The notes: generated by a model from the sequence alone, not told the origin. Shown: positions 45,435-58,056, numbered from the stretch's first letter. The stretch: 64,000 nt of DNA from Odobenus rosmarus divergens (GCF_000321225.1 NW_004450380.1:2358098-2422097), one strand, 5' to 3'. Translations and numbers: made by a program.

Positions 45435-46679
45435 AGAGAAAACTTATGCTTTAATTTTGAAATAATTTTTTTTTTTTTGCAAAAAAACCTTTTCTTTTTC
45501 TCTCATTTTAGGGCTGTAATAAATAGAGCTTCTCAGGAACTAGCTCCCGCTCTAAGCCCATGTACTTATATCACTCACTGTTCACAGGCAGTCCTGTTGG
45601 GTAGCTATCACTTTGTGCAATTATGCAGATAAGAACATGGAGACATGAGCAAGTCAAGTATGTGGAGAGGCCCTTTTTCAAACCCGGGTGCTCTGACCCC
45701 AGAGGCTCTCCACTCTGCCAAGTTTTCATTGACAATTTACGTGTACTTTATGCGGGAATCACCTGGGGCACAGACAGGCCAAGCCTGGCATCTGACAAAG
45801 CATCTGGCGAATCAAGGGCAGAGGGAGATTTGGAGCGGAGCCATGGCTGTGTCCATTGATCAGTTGAGGAACTGAGCTTTGTGAAGCTAGAGTTACATCT
45901 GCACGCGGACACTGCTTCCGGCTTTTCAGTGAGCATGTATGAATTGTCCATGGACTTTTGAGAAGAATACCCAAATAATACTAAACAGTTAAAGCGTTCC
46001 ATGTAGGACGCTGGGTAACTTAATGTTCATAGGAAGAGAAATATGGTCGCTCCTGACACAGAAAGTTTGGATTTCCTCTTCTCATTTGGTTTTGGAGAAG
46101 GCCTAATTCCTTGTAGTGGCAAGTGCATTTTTAAAATTCACCCCTTGTTTTGGAATTGATTTGGACTTATGCACAGATTGCCTGAGGCTGGAGACAGTTC
46201 TGGAAAGGGAGGCCATCTCTGAGCAGAGCTGCCTTCACTCTCGTGAAACCACAGCTCTGCAAACTCAGGCGAGGGGAACAACAGGATAGTTCATGTTTCA
46301 CTTTTGAAGCTGACATTTTTGCCACTGCACCCTACTCTTATGGAGAACCTTGGCCTGGGTGCCCATATAGCCAGAAAAGTAAAGATGCTTGTCATCAAGT
46401 TTTGGTGTTTTCTTGAAGAGCCAAAATCTGTCCATTGTAGAAATATCAATAATTGCCTCACTCGGTGGTGTGTGTGTGTTGGGAGAGGGTTGTAGATTTA
46501 ACGGCTGTTTGACCGTGGTTATGTATAGTTGAAACATTATATGGAGGGCTCCAAGGCCTTTAGCGTCTGGGGAAAAAATTAAAAGGCAGCTACTTGGGAT
46601 TGCTGGTTTTTATGGGTTCTGCTAGGATCTTGCGCAGGAACCAGTGTGACCTGGGGAGATTCCTTTGCAGACTGTCTTT
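45435..46679. other. Intron 2 sequence with no recognised feature
   Basis: No repeat or gene was recognised. Several short ORFs are without domains. Confidence 0.4.
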
Positions 46680-46696
46680 AAAAAGCCACCTTTGCA

Positions 46697-46862
46697 GGAC
46701 CCCTGGGTGGCTCAGTTGGTTAAGCATCCGACTCTTGGTTTCAGCTCAGGTCGTGATCTCAGGGTCGTGAGATCGAGCCCTGTGTTGGGCTCCGTGCTAG
46801 GTGTGGAGCCTGCTTGAGATTCTCTGTCCCTCCCACCCCACCCCCCAAATAAATAAATCTTT
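46697..46862 (+). mobile_element. SINEC, sense
   Basis: Exact 17-bp duplications AAAAAGCCACCTTTGCA (46680-46696 and 46863-46879) flank a SINEC with head GGACCCCTGGGTGGCTCAGT. Confidence 0.96.
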
Positions 46863-46879
46863 AAAAAGCCACCTTTGCA

Positions 46880-47619
46880 TTCCTGTCTTGCTGCATTTGC
46901 ATACCTTCCACCGTGGGTTTTGTTTCTCTCCCTGCAGCTGGGCAGGTAATCCAGGATCACGTGTTACTTTGACTCATGTGGGCAGTCTCCTCAATTATGC
47001 CCATGTTTTCCTGCTGCTTATTTGGTACCCGGTTCGGGGAGCGTTCCTCTTTCTGAGGGAGGAATAGCATTGTTTTACCCTGCCACTGTTTCTCCATTGT
47101 TTAAATAGCAGGTGTGCAGGGCTGGTGAGCCGCCTCATCTGCACCTGCTGGTGTGAGGTGTGCTGGGTTGGGCTGCACCCTCTAAGCTGCGTGTTGCTTG
47201 ACGTCCTTGGGAGAAATGGGTCACAAACGTGAACCTGTGATTTTGCTGGGGCTGAGTGTCTGCATTTCCACTCGTGTGAAGTCCTTGCCTTTGACCTTCC
47301 CAGGCAGGTCTTCTTGGCCCCTCTTGAATGCTGAGAGGAGGCAGGCCTGTGTATGACACCCCAGAGGAGAGTTGTTGGCTTGTCGTGCTCCTGCGTGGGC
47401 AGCAAGGCTCTGGAGCCCTTGCCTGGGACTGAAGTGATCTGCTAGGTCCTCAGGCTGTCCTTCTGTGGAACAAGGATCCTTCTGGTGTTCTTCTGTCAGG
47501 CATTAGGATCTTCTGTGTCATGACTATAGATACAACACAGTGGTTAGATGCTGTCCCTATGGCGAGACTCTGCTTAACAATGCCACCCTTCTCCTGGTCA
47601 GGGAGGTTTAAAATATAAT
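46880..47619. other. Intron 2 sequence with no recognised feature
   Basis: GC-moderate. ORFs on the minus strand at 46995-47405 have no recognisable domain. Confidence 0.4.
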
Positions 47620-47944
47620 GGTCTTTTGTCTCCTCCCCAGCAGCTACTTTGTGGCCGAATCCAAATCCTGCCTATTCTCACTCTGGATCAGGATGTCTGC
47701 CTTCCTCTTAGCCTGTACCCCGGCCTCCTGTCTGGTCTCCCACATTTTCTTTTCCATTCCTAATGGCTCTGGACACAACGTTCCCTGTGTTTTTCAAGTA
47801 TGTTTTAAAGGGTGGCTCTTGCAATGTCATGGATCTGCTCAAAAGCCTTCACTGGCTCTGTGCCAAGTGGTGAACTTAATGCAAATTCCTTAGGCCCCCA
47901 GGTCTCCTACCCCCCTTTCCAAGGCTGGTCCCCTGGATGTGTCC

Positions 47945-48080
47945 TGTGCCCCAGGCCAGTGCTCTGGAGTCACCTGGAAGACTTGTTAAAACATAGATTT
48001 CTGGGCCCCACCCCCAGAGTAGGTCTGCATTTCTACCAGGTTCCCAGAGAGGCTTTGTGGGCCACAGTTCCAGCCAAACA
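47945..48080. mobile_element. MER5-type hAT DNA transposon fragment
   Basis: GTCACCTGGAAGACTTGTTA, then AAACATAGATTTCTGGGCCC and CACCCCCAGAGTAGGTCTGC, match the MER5A/B non-autonomous hAT consensus. It lies inside the L2. Confidence 0.75.
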
Positions 48081-48589
48081 GACAGTCTGTAGTCTAACGG
48101 ACCTCAGACCCTTCCTTGAATTTCTTTTCACTGCTTCTTCCTTCACTTTGAGTACTCCCCTCGGCCCATTCTACCCATCAAAATCCTACATGTCCATCTG
48201 AGTTTTTCCCAATGCCACCCTTCAAGAAGTGATTGTTGGTCCCTCAGAATCTGAATGGTTCTGAGCATGCCTTCCTTTGGCCGCAATCCTATTACCTCTT
48301 TTATCAGAGCCTACCAGGGGCTGTAGTTACTTATATTCAATCTTCTTTTCCCCTCCTGGATGGTAAACTCTTTGAGAGAAACAAAGTAGAACTCCTTTGG
48401 TGTTTGGTGGATAAACAATTTTTTGAGAAAAGAAACCCCACTTCTAGTTGATTCTGTTCTGTTTTAAAGGTTCTGACAAGTGCTTTGAGACTCTTAAAGG
48501 GCGGGGATTGTATCTTATTCATATTTGAAGCCTCTGTAGCACTTGACTAATTCCTTGTCCATAGTAGGCCCATAATAAGTATTTGTTGA

Positions 48590-48781
48590 GGGCGCCTGGG
48601 TGGCTCAGTTGGTTACGCGACTGCCTTCGGCTCAGGTCATGATCCTGGAGTCCCGGGATCGAGTCCCACATCGGGCTTCCTGCTCAGCGGGGAGTCTGCT
48701 TCTCCCTCTGACCCTCTTCCCTCTTGTGCTCTCTGTCTCTCATTCTCTCTCTCTCAAATAAATAAAATCTTTAAAAAAAAA
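48590..48781 (+). mobile_element. SINEC, sense, young-looking
   Basis: Exact 16-bp duplications AATAAGTATTTGTTGA (48574-48589 and 48782-48797) flank a near-consensus SINEC. The target site is the terminal L2 sequence. Confidence 0.97.
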
Positions 48782-48829
48782 AATAAGTATTTGTTGAATG
48801 AATAACAAGCCTAAGTACTTGAGATACTG

Positions 48830-49270
48830 CAGGCCTGAGAAATAAGGAGGACGCCCTGCCTAGCCTTCTCGTTTCTCTGCCTGTAATCTTCTTATAAACC
48901 GTGGGCCTTCTAGGAGAACATTTATTATTTTTAATGAACTGGTGTGTGGCATAGTTTAAACTTATTTATTATCCTTCCAACATGTAGCCTTGAATAGTCT
49001 GCATCCGCCAGGAAGAACTGAGGAGGGCGGGGCCTGCCTCATCCCCAGGATATTACTTTTCCAGAGGAGAACGCTTTGAAGAGCAAAGACTGATCTTTTA
49101 TTTTAGCTCAATATAATTATAATAACCTTGTTCTGTAAGACGTACACACACAAGTTGCTTATGGCCAGTGACGGTGGCCACATAGCTATGCACTGGGAGG
49201 ACTGGAGAAGCAGGGACTAGCGAGGAAGAAGTATATGTTTTTGAGGGTTTATTTTCAGTACTTGATTTTA
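48830..49270. other. Intron 2 sequence with no recognised feature
   Basis: Nothing is assigned. Confidence 0.4.
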
Positions 49271-49286
49271 AAAATTTACGAACTTA

Positions 49287-49447
49287 AGGAGCAACTGGGT
49301 GGCTCAGTAGGTGAAGCGTCCTGGGATCGAGCCCCGTGTCTGGTTCCCTGCTCAGCACGCAGTCTGCTTCTCCCTCTGCCTGCCGTTCCCCCTGCTTGTG
49401 TGCGTGCGCTCTCTGTCTCTCAAATAAATAAATACAATCTTTAAAAA
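49287..49447 (+). mobile_element. SINEC, sense, with an internal deletion
   Basis: Flanks AAAATTTACGAACTTA (49271-49286) and AAAATTTATAAACTTA (49448-49463). The body jumps from GGTGAAGCGTC directly to CTGGGATCGAGCCCC and lacks the usual block of about 45 bp with CTCAGGTCATGATC. Confidence 0.93.
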
Positions 49448-49974
49448 AAAATTTATAAACTTAATATATGCTCACTGTAAACGACACACACTTTACAGAA
49501 ATAGAGCCTAGAGTTAAAGTACCCCTGGGGCTGGATCCTTTATAAATTTAATGTGATATATTGGGAGATTTTGCTGTTTTAATGCCCCAAAAGTAAAGTA
49601 CGTGATGTTCACAGTACAGACAGCGATCCGATTCTTCTGATGGCTTCAGAATTATTTGCACTTCTGTACATAGCTGAGTGTCACAGGTGGGTTTCAGTTT
49701 TCCATTTGAGTATTTCCTCACCGTTCCCCGCCTCAGCCAGCGCGCTCTCAAGGAGCGGCCCTTCATCCAGCGGCTCGGGAGAAAAAGCAAAGGTATGAGA
49801 TCCTGCCTTGTGACTTTTCCCTGATCCTACCTTCTTTCCTTCCTTCTTCCAGATGATATTCATGGAGTAGCTTACGCCATGCTGTGCACTCAGGCACTGG
49901 GCCAGGTGCCACGAATAGTGGCAAGTAAGACAGACCCAGTGCCAGCCTTTCGGGAGGTTTGAATCAGGAGAGAG

Positions 49975-50215
49975 TCAGTGCCATCTCTGGAGACACACAG
50001 CTGAGCCCAAATCCCACACCAGGCACTCACTAAGCTGTGTGTCCTCAGACAGCTACCTGTGTCTCTGGACCTCAATTTCCTTATCTGTAAAATGGGAATG
50101 GGAAAAACATCTACCTCAAAAGTTACCGTAGGGATTAAAACACATAGTGCATGTCAAATGATTAGAGTGGACCCTAATATTTGGAAAATGCTCAATAAAT
50201 GTTATTATTTGCAGT
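49975..50215 (+). mobile_element. MIR element
   Basis: GACCTCAATTTCCTTATCTG, TAAAATGGGAATGGG and AATGCTCAATAAATGTTATT follow the MIR consensus. Confidence 0.82.
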
Positions 50216-50835
50216 CGGGGGGGGCACAAAGGCGAAGAGTGCTGTGGGAGGGTATGCCCAGGCACCCTAACATAGACTGGGACAACAAGGAGGCACAGTG
50301 GGCAGTGGGGGCGGGAAGGAGGCCCTTGTGGCAGGGAGGAGTGGGAAGGGAGGACGTGTGAGCTGAGGCTGGAGTCTGGAGCAGGGACAGAGCATGTGGG
50401 GCCAAGGACATGTGGTTCAGTTCATCCACCTTAGAGAGGAGGCAGCCAAGGCCCCGAAGGATGGTTGCCTTCAGGTCCCCTTATGCCTGACGCAGTGCCT
50501 AGGAAACCCTTTACTCCTCAACTTTTATTACCTTCAATTGCCATCGGAGGCAAATCTGAATGTTCTTAGACTTGGGCCTGGTAGGGTGCGAGGTCCCCAT
50601 GCCCAAAGAGGCCAAAGTGTTGGTGTCTGTAATGGACCACTGCCACTCCAGCCCCCACATGCACACGCCCACATGCTGCCCTCCCTCCCTTCCTCTTTCC
50701 CACCTTCCTTCCTTGGCCTGGGGGGGCGGCTCGGAGGGATAAGTTGGGTGGCAGGGGGTAGCTGAAGGGGGGAGAATTTGGCCTGCTCCTTTGTTTCCAG
50801 ATTGAAATGATCTGATCCATGCATCTTTCATTTAT
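50216..50835. other. Intron 2 sequence with no recognised feature
   Basis: GC-richer stretch with overlapping ORFs on both strands (50394-50831). None has a recognisable domain. Confidence 0.4.
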
Positions 50836-51010
50836 CCAGCCAGCCAGCCAGCCAGCCGTCTGCTAATTCGTTCATTTAGTGACACAGTCCACAAATATTT
50901 ACTGAAGATATAGGTCAAGCATTTGTGTAAGGTATTTTTGATAGTCAACCAACCAACCCGGTCTCTGCCCTCATACAGTTTATAATCTACCAGTAATAAA
51001 TCAACAGCAA
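50836..51010. mobile_element. (CAGC)n run and L2-type fragment
   Basis: CCAGCCAGCCAGCCAGCCAG at about 50838-50857, followed by CACAAATATTTACTGAAGAT and CTCTGCCCTCATACAGTTTA in L2 3' order. Confidence 0.55.
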
Positions 51011-53174
51011 CTTAGAGCGCGTCCACACTTGATATGTGCTATGGGATGTGAAAAGGTATGCAGGCTGGTCCTAACCCCCATGAGGAATATACGGCCCTGT
51101 TGATCCCACCAGGCTGTTCCTTTACGGGCTTACTTATTTTTAATTTCCATGATAGGGGCTGCGATAGTCCCAAATCTCATTTCTCTCCTGCATCTCATCT
51201 TCACAGATGCTCAGTGAGGGTTGGAAGACGGTTAGAGCCGCACATGGTATTCAACAAGGAACAGAATTTCGTGAACCAGTGTTTTATTTTCCTTCTGGTC
51301 TCTTGAGTCTGGTTGATCTTGTCTAGAGCCCCGATAATCTCCTAGACAAAATATTTAAATCTCCCGCAGCTCTGGGGACTTTGAGGAAGGAATATTGTGG
51401 CTCAAATCCTAAATATTTTGGAATATAATTAATGCAAGTGTTACACACAGATGCTGCTCAGCACAGTCTCCGTCCCAGGAGAGTGTGTCACTGTCTTTGT
51501 GTGTAGAAATGTACATGTATGCTCATAAATTTCTCCAGCCTCCCAACTGTGCATCCCTCCCCCTCAGGGGCTACCCCCTGCTTCCCTCCTTCAGTCTCTA
51601 GTTGCCTTCATGGACATTTTTCTCTTTGTTTCTAGAAAAGGATGAAAAATTGTCATTGTAAAATGACTATTACGTGTTCCGGAGGAACTTGCCTTTTCGT
51701 AGAAATCAGAGCTTTACTCGGAAGGAGTGACTATCTCCTTGTTCCATTTCAGATGTGGGTGGGGCTGGTTTTGGGGTAACAGGATTGTCCAAGCATTCTT
51801 GAAATCAGAGCATACAGGTATAGGCATAAGCCCTCGCTGCCCCGGGGAGGCTGCAGGGTTCCGCATTTTTCAAGTAGGGTAAAGGCCTTGTGCTATCCTG
51901 CTGATGCCTCTTTGTCCTGATTTTTTGGAAAAGGTAACCAGATTCCAGGAAAAAGTTTATTAGTTCCACACCAGGAACCCAGGATCACCCCTAGAAAAAC
52001 CCTGAGATGGAGGTGTTGCCACTTTATTTGACCCATGAGGCAGATGGCGATTCCAGCAGTGAAGGGACTCACTCGAGGCCATAAGGCTGAGTCGGGCTTG
52101 AGCCCTGGGCCCTCCGGCCTGGCTCATCTGCCTCAGGGAGACACAGCTCCCGGATCCCCGCTGCCTCACCTCGCCTACCTCTTAGCCATTTTCAAGTTGT
52201 TACAAGTTACACACACAAATGTGCCAGGTCAGTTCCATTTTGAAATAACACAGCAGTTAGAAGGTGGGTAGTAATGAGAAGAATGTTATGCCCGAAAGAA
52301 CACGGTCCGGGCACAGCCACCTGCCCTTGTGATGGCTGGCAGAGGGGATGCGGAGGTCTCGCCTGGGGCTGGTGAGGGCCCGTGACTGGCTGCCGAGTTC
52401 TCTACGTTTCCAGATTTGGCCCGTTTGCCTCACAGCCCTCAGCCCTGCCTATGGTTTTGTCTGTGACTGCAGGAATTCTGAATTCAGAAAGGTTATTAGC
52501 CACCTGGATAATTGCACCTTTCTAATTTTTAAGACAACCACCTAGAGGCAGAGGATCATTGCAATAAATGACTTGTAATTCGAGGTCTTAGATCTTTGCT
52601 TTAACATAAAACCAGCTTTCCGCTTCCTTAGATTCACGACCTGGAGAAATCAAAGCTAAATGTTACCAGAAGCCATTATCTACTATTTAAAGGGTGTTCT
52701 GAAATGGAAACAGGCCTCCTTTTCAGGGCAAGCGGGGTAAGGGGATCCACTTTAAATTTCGCCAGGCTGCCATAGGGGTTGGCTTAATAGGGAGAATTTT
52801 TTACCCCCAGCCATTCTTCACCACGGGGGTGTGATTGTATCCGAGGAGGCACTTGCCTTTCTGTTTCGGGGAGGAGACGTGTATTTCCTGTGGGGTTTTA
52901 AAGTTGCTCCTGTTGATGTTGTTGCTATTTTATAAGTCTCTCTGAATATTGAAAGGCAGGAGGCCTGTCGGGCTGGGTTATGTTGGCCTTGGGGCATTAG
53001 CATGACAGAGCAGCTTTATTTAGGGTTGCTAGGCAGGCCATATGCACTCAATTATCCCTTTCTGAGCGCTTGCAGCAGGACCTGGGAACCCCTGGCAGGG
53101 AGAGCTCACGTTTGTATCCCTGGCCCCTTGCGATACCACCTCGCACCTCACTCGCTCTAGAGTACACAGACTAA
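51011..53174. other. Intron 2 sequence, SINEC-free, no recognised feature
   Basis: About 2.2 kb. No repeat was recognised. ORFs here are short and featureless. Confidence 0.4.
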
Positions 53175-53335
53175 CGCGGTGTGGTGGGAAGAGCATGGGC
53201 TTTGACGTCTGGCAGACCTCGGTTGGTCCAAATTCCGGTCCACAAGTTACTTAACTTTTCTAAACCTCAGTTTCTCCAGTTGAAAGTGAGTTGAGGTACA
53301 AGGAGGCTGATCTTGGCACCTGCAGTGGGCCGAAG
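53175..53335 (+). mobile_element. MIR element
   Basis: GAGCATGGGCTTTGACGTCTGG, CACAAGTTACTTAACTTTTC and AACCTCAGTTTCTCCAGT are in MIR order. Confidence 0.8.
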
Positions 53336-53470
53336 GATAGTTGCTTCACGTCTGGGCTGCCCCGAGGATGGGTTCTGACACAGCAGATGTCCAGAATGTA
53401 CATGTGACACACATTACCCTCCTCTCCAGCTTCCCTCAGGGGCCCTCACTCAACAAACATTTATTTATTT

Positions 53471-53671
53471 AGGGATTTTATTTATTTATTTGAGAGAGAG
53501 AGAGAGAATGAGAGAGACAGCACGAGCGGGGGGCAGAGGGAGAGGGTGAGAGAGAAGCAGGCTCCCCGCGGAGCACGGAGCCCGATGCGGGACTCGATCC
53601 CAGGACCCCGAGATCATGACCTGAGCCGAAGGCAGATGCCCAACCAACTAACTGAGCCACCCGGGTGCCCC
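53471..53671 (-). mobile_element. SINEC, antisense
   Basis: Starts AGGGATTTTATTTATTTATT and ends CTGAGCCACCCGGGTGCCCC. I could not identify a clear target-site duplication. Confidence 0.92.
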
Positions 53672-55404
53672 TACCAAGGCTTCTTGCATATTGTCAGGAA
53701 CTGGGTCCAGTTCCCCAGAAGAGGATAAACCCCAAGCTCTTCATGTCTATGCAGAAAGCTTGCAGGGAGTCAGCGGTTAGCTTACATTTTCACACTAAGG
53801 TGTTTGAGGTTTATCTCACACATCCTGCTGTAGCCATTGTCCTTCCTGGCTCGGGTGGGAGCGAGACAGGGAAATAGTGGTGGGACTTGGACGGGGCTCT
53901 CCTGAGGGAGCTGGAAGATCCATCAGGCCTAGGAAAGAACAAACAAAAATCACCTTGGAGCTTCATGGGTGATGATAATTCACATATGAAATACTCCAGC
54001 TGGAGCACTAATTCGAAATACTATTTGGAATGTCACCCTAGAAACTGTACTAATCTGCAGTTGTAGTGAAATGCATCTTACGGGTTGTAAGGATCTCTTA
54101 AATTCCTCTTATGGCTCTGTCTCAACTTCAAAGCAAATAATTCCCCTCAAAATTTCGGTTTTTTATCTTTTTCTGGTACAGGGTTTTATTTTGTGAGATA
54201 CTACTTAATTGTTCATTAACAGCCCTGATTGGGGCTATAAAAGGGAGTCAATGTGTTTGTTTAACATCCTTTGTAAATTCAGGCCACTAGAGTACCTTCT
54301 AGCACACAATCTCCCCAAACACTGGATTTTGTGCATGCCAGGATAGCAGAGTCTATTAAAAGGGCCATTACTGTAGTTTGTTTTTGTAAATGCAGTTTAA
54401 GCACAGCGTGCTAGAATTATTCCTATAATTTGTGGTGGTATTATCATTAAGGTGTGTGGAAAGAACACTAATTCTTGTTCCTATAGAATAAAACAGCGAA
54501 GGCACAGAAATAATTCTGCCTTATTGAATCTTCTTGTAAGAATCTAGGGGAAATAGTGCTTGAAGTGCACAATAATAATAGTAACAGCCAGCTACACCAA
54601 TTACCCTAAGAGTGATGTGGGTGCAAACCACATTTGCACAATAATTATACAACTGCTGTTCACCTGGGAGAGCAAGCAGCTGGGTGACATGGCTGGTAAC
54701 GTAGCCAGCACATCTCCCCATGCGCCTCCTTGCACCACATCTGGTTCAGAGCTGATGGGGAACCTGGTGAGGGGTCCAGAGTCCTTTCCATTGACTCCCG
54801 CTCTGGGTCCTTCCCAAGGAACAGGAGTCCCTCGTTAATGACCAGCACCCTGCAAAGGCTGAAGACATAACTCTGGGAAAATCTTCTGCTCTGCTGGGGA
54901 GAAGTGGCGGGTCCGGAAACGGGGGGTGAAGCCCGGAGCCTGCATCATACCTGCATCCGTTGTTTGCATCTGTCCTGGGCACCGTCCACTACCCTTGCAT
55001 TTCATGTGATGTGTCTTAAATTGATTTTCCTGATGAGGGGTGAAGAGGAGTGGGAATAGAAGACATCCTGTGATGGGTCTTCTTCCTGGAATAATGTGTT
55101 GGTGGCATTAAAAACACAGTGTGTGGCTGTGGCATAGCCGGGAGCTCAGCCGCGCACCGCGGTGGAGGCAGCGACTGAGCGGCAGAAAAACCCTCAGTGG
55201 CCGCTCTGAGGAATGAGATGCATCTCTGTTGAGAGAGGCCGAGAGACTCCTGGACAGCGAGGCCGGCTCCTGGGGCTCTAACCCCAGGTGCGGTGCTGTC
55301 ATTGGCTGCAGCTGTGCAAATCTGTTTGCCGCCGGCGACTGCGGCCGGTAGGACCTCTGGCTGCAGGCCACTTCCACTCCCTCTTGCTTTGTTCTTTAAA
55401 AATT
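53672..55404. other. Intron 2 sequence, repeat-poor
   Basis: No repeat was recognised. The AT-rich stretch 53880-54560 includes homeodomain-type ATTA/TAAT motifs and a TATA-like CTATAAAAGGG at about 54235. A short CpG-containing patch is at 55135-55350. Confidence 0.45.
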
Positions 55405-55414
55405 AAGTTCTATT

Positions 55415-55617
55415 CTTTTTTAAAGATTTCATTTATTTATTTGAGAGAGAGAGAGAGAGAGAGAGAGCCCAAGCGGGGGGAGGGGCAGAGGCAGAGGGAG
55501 AAGCAGACTCCCCGCTGAGCAGGGAGCCCGATGCGGGGCTTGATCCCAGGACTCTGAGGTCATGACCTGAGACGAAGGCAGACGTTTCACTGACTGAGCC
55601 ACCCAGGCGCCCCTAAC
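55415..55617 (-). mobile_element. SINEC, antisense
   Basis: Target-site duplication AAGTTCTATT (55405-55414 and 55618-55627). It contains a (GA)n run of about 11 units at 55443-55466. Confidence 0.95.
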
Positions 55618-55627
55618 AAGTTCTATT

Positions 55628-57164
55628 TTAAATAAGAAATTAAAATACGTTTGCTTATAAAAGTGATATATACCCATTATAGAGAATGTGGAACACACAG
55701 AAAGAGACCAAGAATAGAAAAGCATCTAGAATGCCACCCTCCGGAGATCACAGAATTGCACCGGGGTGATTTTGACCCGTGGGAATGATCAATCTGAATC
55801 AGCACGTGACATTTCATTGGAGTGTGGTTTGCTCTGAAGGTCTCTGCCCCTTCTCAGAGGAAGCCTGGGGTCCCGGCACCCAGCTTGGGTCCGGCCCAGA
55901 GAGGGCAGAAAGGACAGTTGCTCAGGGAATGAATGAAGCGAATGCAACAGGATGCACCGGATGAAGGCAGGACTCGCCGTGGGAAACATGCCAGCATCGC
56001 TGGGGGCTCCTGTTGGATGAAATCCATTCTGAAGGGTTTGGGAGCTTTCCTCCCCAGGTGCTGAGTTTCCACTTTCCACACCCGCCATTCACAGTGCCTG
56101 CCTAACACGTGCATACATCCAGTTCCCACCCACCACATTAAGCGTACTTTTTGGTCATGCGTCAGGTTGCTCCTCAGCAGGTGCACAGGTTAGGTCTGCT
56201 GACACAGGGATGCGGGGATGCAGGAAGGAGCAGCCCTTCTGGTGGCTTCCTGGCCACAGGAAACCATGGGGAGGCGGATGGAGAAGTCCCAGGAGGTGGG
56301 CTCTGCAGCCCCAGCCCAGTCTCAGAGGGACGCGGGCTGGTTTCCTTTCACAGCAGGTTTCTTTTCTCAACAATTATTCTCTGTGAGCTAATGCAGGGCT
56401 CCTTGGATGGAGCTCCTCTTCTCTTCTCACCTCTGCACCAGGGATGTTTTCTTGGCAATTGAAACCAAAGCAGTAGATTGGCAGGGGGACTGCACTTGGT
56501 GAGGGGTAAAATAATCAATGATTGCACGTAATTGCAGAAAACAATTTTGAATTTTGTTAATGAGGTGCTCCAAACAATGTCTTTTAGCCCATTGTCCCAC
56601 TTAATAGCCAATTCACTGGAGTTCAGTGTGCTGGAATGTACGTTTATCTTCCCGCTCTGAAGGCACCAGCCCCCTGTGTTCTGTAATTGACACAAGTTGG
56701 TCATTTTCAGGGGTGACTCTTCTCTGAAGCTGTAGAATAAACAGACTTGTTGGAGAGCGGCCTTGCTTCAGCCCCATCCAGAGCGCCAATTGGCTGTGTC
56801 TGCTTGGAACCTCTTTTCTTTCCTTAGAGGTGGCATGGACACAGAAGGTCCTCAGGTTAACGGTTTCGAGGAACAGGGACCCAGGGAGGCATGTGGATGA
56901 GCTTCTTTTCCTCCCACCCAGCGTGGAACATGTCCGGGTTGAGCAGATTTTCAGGGTACCCGGGAAGCCTTCTGGGGTAGGAGTAGAGGTAAGGTGGGGA
57001 GTGGTGTGCTGTGATGAACCCATGGCCCCTTTCATGCGTCTGCTGAGCATCGTGTGGCCATCTGCTTTGTTCTGGGCACTCAAGGAAAACGGAGGTGAAA
57101 CCCATGGCTGTCTGAGGTGCATTCTGAATGCTACTGTGGTTACTTATTTCCCAAACAGGTTGTA
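55628..57164. other. Intron 2 sequence with no recognised feature
   Basis: Several ORFs on both strands (for example 56613-57122, minus). None has a recognisable domain. Confidence 0.4.
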
Positions 57165-57265
57165 AGCCCCTTGAGGGCATGGACCTTGTCTTCCCTGCTC
57201 CATCTTTGGAGCCTGCCTAGAACCTGGGACACCGTGGATGCCCAGAGAACATTAGCAAATGGATT
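57165..57265 (+). mobile_element. L2 3'-end fragment
   Basis: AAGCCCCTTGAGGGCATGGA followed by CCTTGTCTTCCC matches the L2 3' consensus. Confidence 0.55.
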
Positions 57266-57856
57266 AGTCTAGTGGAGGAGGGAGATCAAGTGCAGACATA
57301 CCTGCAGAACTGGGAAGGCAAAGACCTGAAATGATCATTAGAAGGTTCCAAGGGGGCTGTAGGACTTACACTTTGCCCCTTGAGTTTGGGGTAAGCCAGG
57401 AGGGCTTCCTGGGGAGGCTGGCCTGGAGGACAGGTATTGCAGGTGTGAACTCAGAGAACCCTGGGCGCACAGGTGAGAAACACTACCAGGTGCCCAGCTG
57501 CCACTGGCTTTGACTTGGGGGTTAGATATGTGTAAGGACAGAGTTGGAGGTCAAAGGGGAAATGTAGGTTGGAAGCAGGTTATAGGGGTCTTGAATGCCA
57601 GGCTGAAGATGACACTTGATTTACTGGCCGTGAGGTTTTCTTAAGGGTTTTTGAATATCAGGTCATGTGATCATTCTCATAATGAGGTGGCTTTGTGCAA
57701 GATGGCAGGGGAGGAGAGGTGTGGTTGCTCCATCTGGCCCGTGGGCTGCTCTCAGGATATGCCAGGGAGCCACTGGCAGGAAGATAATCCTTAGGCAAGG
57801 CAGGGGAAGGGAACCCTTGGAGTAATATCTTGAATGAGGATCCAGTATTCAGTTTG
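57266..57856. other. Intron 2 sequence; possible ancient repeat
   Basis: Purine-rich order resembling the unidentified element at 20700-21450. Not assigned. Confidence 0.3.
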
Positions 57857-57869
57857 GGGCATTTTATTT

Positions 57870-58056
57870 ATTTATTTATTTTTAAATATTTGTTTATTTG
57901 AGAGAGAGAGAGCGCACATGAGAGGGGGGAGGGTCAGAGGGAGAAGCAGACTCCCTGCTGAGCAGGGAGCCCGATGCGGGACTCGATCCTGGGACTCCAG
58001 GATCATGACCTGAGCCGAAGACAGTCACTTAACCGACTGAGCCACCCAGGCACCCA
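57870..58056 (-). mobile_element. SINEC, antisense
   Basis: GGGCATTTTATTT occurs at 57857-57869 and 58057-58069 (target-site duplication). Ends CTGAGCCACCCAGGCACCC. Confidence 0.94.

Larger units (their letters stand above)
47620..48815 (+). mobile_element. L2 LINE 3' part, sense, interrupted by MER5 and a SINEC
   Basis: CTGCTCAAAAGCCTTCACTGGCTC-type sequence (order GATCTGCTCAAAAGCCTTCA, then AAATTCCTTAGGC), then GGGCGGGGATTGTATCTTAT and CATAGTAGGCCCATAATAAG, then GTATTTGTTGAATGAATAAC, follow the L2 3' end consensus. Two later insertions split it. Confidence 0.7.
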
